Shown here: positions 11,072 through 21,105 of the stretch, in pieces
How the letters are laid out: each line of letters begins with the position of its first letter
Numbering within the stretch: position 1 is the stretch's first letter
Assembly (NCBI GenBank): GCA_021234155.1
Contig: JAJEKV010000057.1
Coordinates: forward strand, 434,001 to 498,000
Reading direction: 5' to 3'
DNA length: 64,000 nucleotides
Source: Isoetes taiwanensis
Taxonomy: Eukaryota > Streptophyta > Lycopodiopsida > Isoetales > Isoetaceae
Position numbers and translations under genes: made by a program
The notes under the pieces: model-generated
The model's database searches: none
What the model was told of the DNA's origin: nothing
What the model saw: only the letters and a program-made list of their open reading frames with translations

Positions 11072-12931
11072 TCTTATATTATAATGTTATACTGTAAGTA
11101 GTGCATCGAGCCCTAATTTGAATGGCCGAGATCATCTAGATGCATCCGAAGGCCTAGATTTATTGCACGACTTACCAACACTGTGATTTGCTTCGATCTC
11201 TTAAGGGGAAAGGGTAAATGAAAAGGGGGAAAAGGAAAAGGGAAGTGGAAAGAGAGAATGTGAAGGGCAAAAAGGCATGGGGAAAAGGGAAAAGGGTAAA
11301 AGGAAAAGGGTGGGGATAAGAGAAGAGAAAAAGGCATGGAAAACAAAAAAGGGAAAGGGAACCTGGGAAAAGGGCACGAGGGAAGGAGGAAGAGATAAAG
11401 TGGAAAAGGTAAATGGAAAGGGCATGAAAAAAAAAAGGAAAGAGGAAAAGGTTGAAAAAAGGAGAAAATGAAGGAGAAAAAAAGCATGGAAAAAGGGGAG
11501 GAGAAAAAAAGCATGGGAAAAGGAAGGAGCATGGGAAAAGGGGGAAAAAGAGAAGCGTTGAAAAAGGAAGGGACAAATGGCATAGGAAAAGGGAAAAAAA
11601 AAAGAGAGGGAAAGGGAAGGGAAAAAAACGCATCAAGAAAAGGGGAAGAGTGAAAGGTTGGAAAAATGAGGAAAAGGGAAGGGACAAGGGGGAACAAGAA
11701 AAGGATGGGGAGAGGGGAAAAGAAAAGGGGCATAGAAAAAGGGAAAGTGAGAAGAAAGAAAAAGGAAAGGGAAAAGGGGGAAAGGGAACCTAGGTAAAGG
11801 TCACAAGAAAAAAGAAAGAGGGAAACGAGAAAAGGGAAGGGGGGAAGGGCATGAGAGAAAAGGGAAGAGGAAAATGGTGAAGAAAGGGAAAAAAGAAAAA
11901 AAGGAAAAGAAAAGGGGCAAGAGAGAAAGGGTGGGGAAAAGAGGAAAATGGGTATAGGAAATAAGAGAATAAAACAAATGTGCAAAAGCCATGGAAAAAG
12001 AGAAAAGGAAAAGGAAAGGAAGGGAAAAAGTGCACAGGAAAAGGATCGACAAAGGAGGAAAACGAAAAGAAAAAAATCCATCAAGAAAAGGAAACGGGAA
12101 AAAAGGGAAAGGGAAGTTGGGGAGTGATGGAGGGGAGGGAAAGGGAAAAAGGACATGAGGAAAGGAAAAGAGAAAAGAAAAAGGAAGGGTTGAAAGAATG
12201 GAAAATTGCACAGGAAAAGGAGGAAAAGGAAGCACGGGAAAAATAGAAAGAAGAAAAGGGTGGGAAAAAGGGCATGGGAAAAGGGAAATAGAAAAGAAAA
12301 AAGAATGGAAAAGGGGGGAAAAGAGAGAGAGACACGGGAAAAAGGAAATGAGGAAAATGGAAAAGGGGAAGAGAAAAAGGGAACATGGAAAAGGGAAAGA
12401 GGGAAAGGGTGAGGAGATGGAAAAAGGGAAGGTAAAAAGGGCATGGAAAATGGGAGGGAGAAAAGAAAAATGGAAAGGAAAAGGGCACACAAAAAAAGGA
12501 GGAAAATAGTGGGAAAAGGAGGAAAAGAGAAGGGAAAATAGGTATGCAAAAGGGCGAAAGAGTAAAAGGTTGAGAAAAAGGGAAGACATGGAAAAAAGGT
12601 GGGGAAAAGAGAAGGCATAAAAAAAGAGAAAGGGGAAGGGAAAAGGGCAAAGAAAAAAGAGAAGAGGGAAAAGGTGGAGAAAGAAGCAAAAGGGAAGGAA
12701 AAAAGGTTATCGGGAACAGGGAAAGGGGAAGGAAAGGGATGGGAAAACAAGGAAACATGTGAGAAAGACGAGAAAAAAAAGGAAAAGGAAAAAAAAGTAG
12801 AGAAAATAAGAAAAAATGAAATGCGGGATAGAGCAAAAAGGAAAGGGAAAGGGATAGGGCTTTTCTCACTGCATCCCAAAGCATTTACAGGCTCTCAACT
12901 TATGCCCAGCAACGCTGGGCACCATTACTAG
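11072..12931 (+). mobile_element. Non-autonomous Helitron (family A) with polypurine core
   Basis: The 5' end is TCTTATATTATAATG (11072), the 3' end a hairpin GCCCAGC-AAC-GCTGGGC (12904-12920) followed 11 bases later by CTAG and a host T. This is the Helitron rule: 5' TC, 3' hairpin, CTRR, insertion before T. Three more copies in the window (27559-30809, 32904-35071, 55061-56856) share both ends, which fixes the boundaries. The first ~130 bases (CCCTAATTTGAATGGCCGAG and TTTATTGCACGACTT) recur near the 5' ends of the copies at 32.9-35.1 and 55.1-56.9 kb. No Rep/helicase is encoded. The left flanking base is T rather than the expected A. Confidence 0.85.
11205..12857 (+). repeat. 1.65-kb polypurine minisatellite inside Helitron
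   Basis: The plus strand is almost only A and G (blocks of GGGAAAAGGG), broken at roughly 20-60 base intervals by short islands such as GGGCATGGGAAAA or GGCACGAGG. The interruptions suggest a degenerate tandem array with a unit of several tens of bases, not a simple dinucleotide run. Long open frames on both strands (up to 588 codons, Phe/Ser/Pro-rich on minus, Lys/Gly/Glu-rich on plus) arise because purine runs lack stop codons; I do not treat them as genes. Such tracts can form triplex (H-DNA) structures. Confidence 0.9.
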
Positions 12932-13749
12932 TCTTCAATAACTTGTTCCTTTAAATCAATTATGCGCTGCCAATCGAAAGGAAGCCATATCTTCTTCCTG
13001 CATACAAAGCTATTAAGCCCTTGAACTTAAGAAAAAAGAAACAGAAAGATAAACACAGAACTCACAAGAACTAGATATAACTGCAGGAGCAAGAAGAAAG
13101 GCTTACACCAAAAGAACCCTGTTGGAAATAGTCTTCTTAAACATAAGGAAAAGAAACAGAAAACACAACTCACAAGAATTGTTAAACATAAGAAAAAGTA
13201 ACAGAAAACACAACTCACAAGAACTTGATATAGCTGCAGGAGCAAGAAGAAAGCCTTGCACCAAAAGAACCCTGCTGGAAATGGTCTACTTAAGATCCAT
13301 TCCGGAACTGGTCTGCTGGAAATAGTCTAAAAAACGCAAGGTAAAAATGGTTTGTATCCAAAAACAAACTCCAGTATAGCCGCAAGCAAACGCAAAAGCA
13401 AAGGAAAATTACCTGCTACCACAAATGGTTCGTTGTGTAAAATCAATCCAAAAGCATGGCAAAAATGGGAAGACAAACGCAAGGGCAAGGAACTAGAAGG
13501 GACAAAAGGGCCGCAAAGGAGAAGAGGCCAAGAGGGTCGAATCCACCAGGTGTTCACTGAAACTGCAAGAATCATGTTGGAGCCATGGGAGCCAGAGTCG
13601 GATCTGTCAGGCGGTCGAAGTAGCCGCTAGAGTCGACATGAAAATGAGAATATTAGGTTAGGGTTAGAGATACGTTAGGGTAGATTGACAATAAATTCGA
13701 TATCCCGCCCATTTAGAACCAATTTGAAATTTGAATCAGCCATCGCTTT
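12932..13749. repeat. Tandem ~165-base duplication (13020-13300) and unannotated flank
   Basis: The segment with AACTCACAAGAACT, then CTGCAGGAGCAAGAAGAAAG and CCAAAAGAACCCTG, occurs at 13055-13135 and again at 13215-13290; a shorter extra copy of the AAACAGAAAACACAACTCAC part lies between. Similar words on the far left (13025-13060) suggest stepwise slippage. The rest to 13749 shows no recognisable gene. Confidence 0.5.
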
Positions 13750-13882
13750 TTTTGGGTTGCCCCTAGGGGGGCAAACCCTTGTTTATATGGGTTTATGGCA
13801 TATCTTAGGTATATGCTGGAATATACCTAGGATATGCTCGTGACTGCTCCAAACCCATTGTTCCAGGTAAACTCTCGGTCTC
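13750..13882 (+). repeat. Dispersed ~135-bp module, copy A (upstream of FMO fragment)
   Basis: Starts TTTGGGTTGCCCCTAGGGG, a near-palindrome with CCCCTAGGGGGGCAAACCC, runs through several CATATGC-like words and ends GTAAACTCTCGGTC. A copy in inverted orientation lies at 41062-41192, there directly upstream of a subtilase fragment. Flanks outside the module are unrelated. It could be a MITE, or the terminal region of a transposon that carries captured gene pieces. Confidence 0.55.
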
Positions 13883-13952
13883 CTACGTTCTAATTAGGTG
13901 TGTGATTTATCTGCCCTGCCAGTTACCCAGTCACTCCGGAGCTCGAGCTATT

Positions 13953-14175
13953 ATGGGGGCCAAAAAAATTTGCATCGTCGGAGTAGGAATGAGTGGCCTG
14001 TGTGCCTGCAAGCATCTGCTTGGCCATGGTTTAGATCCGGTGGTTTTGGAAGCCCAAGACGAGATCAGAAGGGTTTGACACCGCACATTTTCCACAACCA
14101 GACCCCTAGCCTTGCTTACCAGTTCTCCGACTTTCCTTGGCCTCAGAACAACTCTACGAACAACTCTAAGAACTA
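13953..14175 (+). pseudogene. Flavin-containing monooxygenase first-exon fragment
   Basis: From the ATG at 13953 the frame reads MGAKKICIVGVGMSGLCACK, the FAD-binding Rossmann motif (GxGxSG) of plant flavin monooxygenases, then HLLGHGLDPVVLEAQDEI. The expected GGVW turn is lost by a short deletion with a stop, and the frame resumes as SLAYQFSDFPWPQN, a hallmark stretch of plant FMOs. These ER/cytosolic enzymes use FAD and NADPH to oxygenate N- or S-containing substrates. Only about 75 residues of ~500 remain, so this is a fragment. The CCT6 fragment follows 75 bases later on the same strand, which suggests both were brought together by a rearrangement or by transposon capture. Confidence 0.8.
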
Positions 14176-14249
14176 AAGTATGTATAATGCTAGACCTTCT
14201 GCAAGTGCTATACTTTTTATGCCTGATTATGTCTTTGTGGTCTGCTTAG

Positions 14250-15860
14250 GTGCATGAGGAACTTGCTGACCGGTTGGCAGACGATGATGTTGTTGTCAAT
14301 GCGATAAAATTATCGTGGCCTTTTTCCTCGGAAGATTTTCGCAGCTTATTTTGACTAATGCATCATTATGCTAATTTTGATTATAATTTTGCTGTAATAA
14401 TTTGGCAAAGGATTTGTTTGCTCCTTAAAGAAGGGAGATCATCACATCATAAGAAAGCGTAACTTAGGAATTTGCTTCCTCGACTAGATGTCGCATGTAC
14501 TTTTAGGTTCTTTTGTATCGTAGAAGCCGAGGAATCGATTGACCTATTCATGGTTGAAATCATGCACATGAGACATAAATTTGAAATGGACTCGCCCGTA
14601 TGCATATTTTACCCGGTATTATGTCTCGTTACAATGAGGTAGTGATTATATGCACATATAGGTTGAAGGTCCGCATGGTCCACGCCACTCGATATGAAAA
14701 ACGAGTTGAAAACTGTACATTTTGACATGCAACGTATCACCGAATATGAGAAGAGGTAAGTTATTGTCTCACATGGTAAAGATATGACCATTTCACACCG
14801 TAGATTCTACCCGAAAAACTCTACGATTCATTTTTAATTTTTAAAAGCTTTATCTTGCTACTGTTTTTGTGGAATAATCAAGTCTCTCGCAATATTTCTT
14901 ATTCCTTGTGACGGTTTTGTTTGGCAAAGAGATCAATGCGTAATGCGTAACAAAGGGTAAAATGGTTGTTCCGAATGGAGACAAAGTTGATGCAAAAGTC
15001 ATGAAGATAATTTCTCTTAAGAAGAAGGTAAAATGTTTTGATGTTCTCGACCGCTTTGTGACACGTGATGAGAAGCTAACTGGATGCTCATGGCTTTTCA
15101 AGATCTGCGATGGAACCGACAAGAACTTTGTTGTTATCAATCATAAAGGAATTGATCCCATGTCACTCGACTTATTTGCACGGGAAGGGGTAATATTCTT
15201 ATGCCATTGGATTTGTTCTTTGTGAATCTGTTTTACTTATAGAGCCTATGAACATCAGGTTATACAACGTAAAATTGAGTATTACGCTTCACTTATTTTG
15301 TTTGTCTTCTCTCGATTGTGGCTCTAAGAAGAGCAAAACGACGGAACATGGAGCGTTTGGTTTTAACCTATGGTGGCTGTAGACTCCGTTAAAGGTCTCA
15401 CTGCAGATTTACTAGGGTGGGCAGGACTTGTTTATGAACATGTTCTTGGTGAGGAGAAATATACTTTTGTGGAAAATGTGAAGAATCCACATTCATGTAC
15501 CATATTGATAAAAGATATCAATTATTATATTACGTTTTTTACATTAAGTTAAAGTGGTGGTTTCAAAGCAATAAATGCTTGCCCATGCAACGTGATGTCT
15601 TAAAGATCGTCAATTTTACAGGTCCAGATGATCATACTAGTGCCCAGATAAAAGATGCAGTCAGGGATGGGCTACAATCTGTTAAAAATACTATAGAAGA
15701 TGAAGCAATCGTTTTGGTATGTTTCTCTTTTGGATTTTCTCTTGATTGATATCTCGCCTGAATTTGATACAAATTAAAATATGTTCACTAGGGAGGAGGG
15801 GCATTTAAAGTTGCAGCGCGGCAGTATCTGTTTAATGAAGTGAACAAAACTGTTCAAGGA
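14250..15860 (+). pseudogene. CCT6: CCT6 (TCP-1 zeta) chaperonin subunit, partial genomic copy
   Basis: Exon-like blocks in the right order: VHEELADRLADDDVVVNA (14250), [32 protein letters not shown] (~15105), ALRRAKRRNMERLVL (~15319), [20 protein letters not shown] and [13 protein letters not shown], then GPDDHTSAQIKDAVRDGLQS (15621), and AFKVAARQYLFNEVNKTVQG (to ~15860). These match the middle third of the CCT zeta subunit of the cytosolic TRiC/CCT folding chaperonin (apical and intermediate domain). Introns are kept (GT...AG near 15031-15116, 15190-15318, 15528-15621, 15718-15792), so this is a genomic, not processed, copy. The N-terminal exons, the exon after VVVNA and everything past KTVQG are missing, and there is a frameshift near 15369. 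Not functional. Confidence 0.9.
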
Positions 15861-17455
15861 TTCTCTTGCCATAGGCATTCTCTTGCAGGGTGCTGGATAG
15901 GGTCCCAAGGATTACTGCTTGCTCAATAGTTGTCCTTGTAGATATGGCCCCAACAACCTCTGCTTGCTCAATAGCTATCTCCGCAGAAGTTTCATGGAAT
16001 GCATTCAAATGCCGCTATCTAAGATAAGGAAGATCTGATAGAAAAGCTAGCATGCTCACAGAGAAATTTTTATTGAAGCTTCATTCAACACATAGCATAG
16101 ATTAAGGTTTGGTTTCTAATGCTTACTATGAAGGAGTTGATCCAAACATCCGCATGGTAGGTATTCATAAATTAGTAACTTAGTTGAAGATGAATTGCAA
16201 TACGCTAGCCAGATTCTTATGCTTGATATCACTTAAGTCTCTCAAGCCATTTTTCCCTATCTAACCGCAAATCTGCTCTTTTCATATGTACATCATATCA
16301 AATCCACTAGATCCTATGATATCCCTGCTATCAAGCATTTTAAACTTCCATACAACATCTGCTCCATGATAAGTTTAGAATTTGCAGGTTTCAAAGAAGA
16401 TTTTCAATTTTTAGCACGTTTTGGAACAAAGAAAACTGATTCATTTCTAGATTGTGATCTATTTGTGCTTGGCCTGCATTCTGCATGGATTTCCACGAAC
16501 TCTGGTAGAGTAGAAAGCCCTATATATCAATGCTACACATAGCATTACATAGCAACACACAACAAGATGTAAAAGTGGCATGAATTATTCCAAGTTTTTG
16601 CATAAAACCTGAAGTAGCAAGTCAAAGAAGCTGCCACAATTCAACTATCTGATGTTGTCCTTAAAATTGGAATACTTAACCATATGCACAAAAATTTGCC
16701 AACAAAAAAAATATATAAACTGGGACTCCAAACAATACATGTTCCCATCCTTAGGAAATCCTAATCTAAACATTTTCTAGATTATGAGAAGTATGGATTT
16801 GGAGGAGCTACTCCATGTCATTGTCATAATATGTTAAGATTGGAGAATTAAGAGATGGAGGTATCTTAGGTTAAAATCCATGAAGCACAACCTTAAATTG
16901 AAGACGCAATCCATGAACCACAACTTTGTCTAACATATAAAAGTCACATTTCTTCTTGTCCATCAAGAGTCTTGTATATAGGAATTCAATCATCGGTGCA
17001 TATATTTAGACTAGTTGACTTTGACAACTCCTCCTTAAGTGCCTCCCCTTGTGCAGTAATTGGCGAAAATATACATGTGTAACCGAGACAACCATTGTGA
17101 ACAAGGTTGCAAATTAAACGGGAGTGTTGCAGCACTCCCGTTTCAAAGATTCCTTTGAAAAAAGCACGTCATTTTAAAAAATGGCCTTTTTTAAGAGAGG
17201 TTGAAAGTTTGAAGAGTATCAGGTTTTTTTTGGGCCTATTTTTAGGGTATTTTGTGGACACGACTTTGGTTTTTTGGAGTGAAGCACGTGGAAATAGCAA
17301 AAGTGAGACTTGAGTACAAAATTATTTGTAGGTGGATGTACAAAAAGCACAAATTTAGAAAAAATAACAATAAGAATTTCTTTACTATTTTTGTGTTACA
17401 TCAAAAATGGTAATCAATAATAAATATCAGTGGCTTAACCATAGAATAAGGTCTG
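15861..17455. other. No recognised gene; hairpin at 17118-17145
   Basis: A minus-strand open stretch at about 15838-16010 reads EIAIEQAEVVGAIS and, one repeat later, TTIEQAVILGTLSS; it has an internal repeat but no known family. A near-perfect palindrome AAACGGGAGTG-TTGCAG-CACTCCCGTTT sits at 17118-17145, perhaps part of a small MITE. The rest is AT-rich without visible structure. Confidence 0.35.
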
Positions 17456-17745
17456 TCAAAGATCTAAATTGTAGTCTTCTTCATTTTTCTTACTGGTCTC
17501 TGCTTGGTCTGTTGCTATCTTTTCACCTTTTTCTGGTGACTTAGGCTTCTCAGTGTCAGTAGTTGATTCTGGTAAGGCAGCAAGAGCTACTTCTTTCAGC
17601 TGCAAAAAGTAGCTTCGCCATCCAAGGAGCTTGTGAAGGGAGGCTGTATTTCCGAAGATGTCATCTTAGCAAAATCAGAATTAGACTTTGCCCCCAACTC
17701 TTGATTCTCGTCTGGTAGAGTTGGTAAAGCAGAAAGCAGAAAGCC

Positions 17746-19491
17746 AGGAATATAGCTAAATCCGAGGAGATGTTGCGCCCTAATTTCTAGGGCGGGAGGC
17801 GAAGTGCACCGACCGCTTGGAGAAACCCTCGTTGTTGCAACGATTGGATGAGCAGCTTAATTGGGTATCGCTTCCGCCTCAAGGCTATGGTTGATGGAAA
17901 GGGGGTTGCTTCCCGCGCTTGTGGATCTGCCGCAACAGGAATCGATGGAATACGTACCGCTTTTCCAAAACTTCCCCAAGCATCGCTTATGATCGGGTAA
18001 GGTGTCCCTTTTGCATTTGCCATTAGCTTTGTTATGGAGACAGAGAATAGCTAGCAGCTAGTATGAGCAAAGAAACACTCTTGATGGCTTAGAGCTTTTG
18101 CCTTAGTCTGCCTTTAGTCTCATTTTTCCACTAGTGCTAGAACTATAAACAGCTTTTCGGAGCATGGTTTTTCGTGATCCGGTCTTTCAAACCCGGTTTG
18201 TTTGCACCGGGGCGATTATTTCGATTCTTATGTGGTTTTGGCCTTAAGTCCGAGATCCTCGTTGCACTCATCGCAACATAAGGACCGCACTCATCGTGGT
18301 TGTGTGTCCGCACTCACCGCAGATACACGCCTCGCTTTCTTGCTATTGTCAATGGCTGATGGGGAATATGTAGTGATTGACCTGGATCTTAAGTGTTGCA
18401 TGCTTCGCTATCGCTTTCAGGATATTTTTCCCCTTCTCTATCCCAGCCTAGAGAGGGTTTCATGGTGATTCTTGCATTACAGGGAAGAGGAATGGTGAAA
18501 GTAAGAGTTACGGTGATCGGAGGCTTGTAATTCTTCATTGTAGTAGTCAGCGCTATATAGACACATATACCGCCTGCGGGTGGTACCGTCTTCAAATGTT
18601 TCCCGGTGCGCTTGAGGTAGATATCATTGAGCGTGTTTTTTTTGTTCACCATATCTTTTGTTTGTAATGATGGGGCTGCCACGGATCCTTGGGGTTGCAA
18701 AGATCTTGTTGGAAGCCTTAACATGATGAAGCCTTCTAGGAATGAAAGAGGCTTCCTCCCATAGTAATTAGGATAGCAAGAAATGGAGCTCATTTCTTTG
18801 GTCTTTTTGGGAAATAGGCGCATGATCTAAATACCTTTGTTGTAAAGAAGAGGTTGAGGCAAAATCAGAGGAGCGGAGTGATCGGATACTTTGGGTCTGA
18901 TTGGTGCCTTTGGATGACCAATCATAGTATCTCTCTTGTGGAAGACTCGCGAGCAATCCCCAAGACTTTTTGTTTTGTTTTTGCTTGCATCTCCGGGTTG
19001 TGCTTCAAGGTAGCAGGAACATATCGAATGGAAAGGGACTAGTATCCCATAGTACTTAAGTGAGAGAAGAGAATGGAATTTCAGAATGCACCTCCAAAAT
19101 CTGAGTCTCCATGTTGAAAGAATTATTCTTCCAAGGTATATATGTCGGGTGCTTCAAGATCCGAAGGATGTTTTTAGTAGAGCTCCACAAATATAACTGC
19201 TTTTCCCATAGTATCTGCAATGAAGGTACAAGGAATATGCTCTATAGTACTGGATGGGCGGAGAGGAGGTTCTCTATCCTCTTGTTATGATAATGAAGAG
19301 GTTGAGGGCGCTTTGGACAGAGTACAGGGGCATCATTTTGTTGAGGTTCTCTAGTTTGGTGGCTGTATTGTTATATATGTGGTAATTCTTTCTATCTGGT
19401 GACCATGTGCTACTTCTTCCTATAAGGCCTCTGGGCCGCTTTGTAATAAGGTCTTGGGCCACTTTTTATTAATAGAAAATCATACTTCTTA

Positions 19492-19529
<38 letters not shown>
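17746..19529 (+). mobile_element. 5'-truncated L1-type LINE copy inserted in the methyltransferase exon
   Basis: Ends in a run of 30-odd A (about 19497-19529). A perfect 10-base duplication GCAGAAAGCC flanks it (17736-17745 and 19530-19539), and on both sides the minus-strand methyltransferase frame continues, so the insertion limits are exact (1,784 bp). The 3' part has GGGCCGCTTTGTAATAAGG and TTTTTATTAATAGAAAATCA, like the 3' end of plant LINEs. No intact ORF2 segment is visible in the body, and it could also be a retroposed transcript; LINE machinery is indicated in either case. Confidence 0.75.
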
Positions 19530-19530
<1 letters not shown>

Positions 19531-20834
19531 CAGAAAGCCTTATTTTGATGAAACTGACAGCATCCTTATCAATATCAATGGCAACACAGTTACGGCCCTT
19601 CTTAAGTGCGCAAGCAATAGTTGTACCAGAGCCAGAAAATGCGTCGAGCACCCAATCTCCTGGACGTGAGAACATGTCCAGAAGATGGTTAATCAACTTT
19701 TGTGGCTTCTGATAGTGATTCACTATTCTTCCCTGTGCACTAGGGTCCTGCAGCTTCTGCAAAACTGCTGGAAACTCCAACACGTTCGAAAAAGTTCCGC
19801 ACGCCGTGTTGAAGTGTTCCATTGTACGTTTTCCGTCAAAACTCCAGTAAGCAACGTGGAGATATTCGACCTTACTCAACAGTCTAGGGCCTCCGCCATG
19901 GTAATTTATGTTTGTTTTGTACCTTAAGAACAAAAACATAAGAGAGGGTTTAAGTACAAAGAGAAAGAAACGATTCGAATAGAAACTCCTAACGATTCCG
20001 GAATAGAAACGCTTTTCCGTAATAATTGCTTACCAAACCATGTTTTCATAACCAAATTTCATGAGGGGAACCAAAATGAGTCTTGAAATTGGCTTCCACA
20101 AGGTCGGCCTGCATGCTCGAAAGTGAAATACAACCAACCTCCAATGTTTTGCCGCGGGTAATCTTCTTTATGCCGCCGACGAATGCATTAAACTCGAAGT
20201 TCTTAAAAGGTCGGTCGTCAGAAGGGCCGCCTTTGAGCTTAAACCGTAAGGAAGGTCAGCTACTACCAATGTAAAATCTTGGGGCTTTATTGTTTCGCCC
20301 GCTTTGGTGCCACCACCGGTAATTATACGTAACATGTTGTTTTGATCAAACATTGTAAAGCCGCTCAGACTCGGAGGGCTCATTGTCCAAAACACGCCCC
20401 CTCATGCGCCCCTCTCCTCACGCTACCGTCCCGACAAGATGCATGAAGCCCTCCCAAGCAGTCCTTATTTTTCTTTTTTACTCGCAAAAACAATCGCCTT
20501 TTGTAACACAAGTAACCCAAAACAAGAAACTCTTGAACTTACCCAAATTTTCAAAATTAGGAGCGTATTGTACTATCCTTTCGTCCGAGGTTGCGATGGG
20601 GTAAAGTTCTTTACATCTGTCCCAAACCGCCAACGTTAAGTTGTTCCATCAAGCATGTTTGACATGTGATGACATTTTTTTTTGAAAAAACAAAACCACA
20701 TTAGAAAGAAGTTAAATTAGGTCGAAAACATGGAAAAGAAACATCTCGACAGGAAATACGGTTTACTAGAACACGCATCTCAAATTTTGTAAACAAATGG
20801 TATTGGAGAATACGGTGGGTTTAGGTGATGCAAG

Positions 20835-21105
20835 CCAAAGTGTATTCGAATACACTTTGGTTGACCTTTCAAGCTAAAAGTGTATTCCGAATACACTTTA
20901 ACTAACAATTCAAGGCCAAAGTGTATTCTAATACACTTTGTTGCCTCCTTAAAGCTAAAGTGTATTCCTAATACACTTTGGCTAACACTGAAAGTTAAGT
21001 GTATTCGAATACACTTTGGCTAACACTCTCCGAAGCCAAAGTGTATTCCGGAATACACTTTGTTTTACAAATTAAGACGTAGTGTATTCTGGAATACACT
21101 ACGTC
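20835..21105. repeat. Palindrome array 1 (seven AAAGTGTATTC hairpins)
   Basis: Seven short palindromes with the scheme AAAGTGTATTC-(0-4 nt)-GAATACACTTT lie at about 20835-20860, 20875-20900, 20916-20940, 20956-20980, 20994-21018, 21036-21062 and 21076-21105, spaced near 40 bases. The first is a perfect 26-mer. The last has a changed stem (GACGTAGTGTATTC) with the matching change in the other arm. Spacers are not alike. The array lies in the putative intron just downstream of a GTAAGA donor of the methyltransferase gene. Confidence 0.9.

Noticed and set aside
11113-12879. 588-codon open frame (Phe/Ser/Pro-rich) on the minus strand, with others in the purine/pyrimidine tracts at 33.0-34.9 and 55.2-56.5 kb
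   Set aside because: Pure purine or pyrimidine DNA has almost no stop codons in several frames at once; composition is monotonous, all frames are open, and there is no conserved motif.
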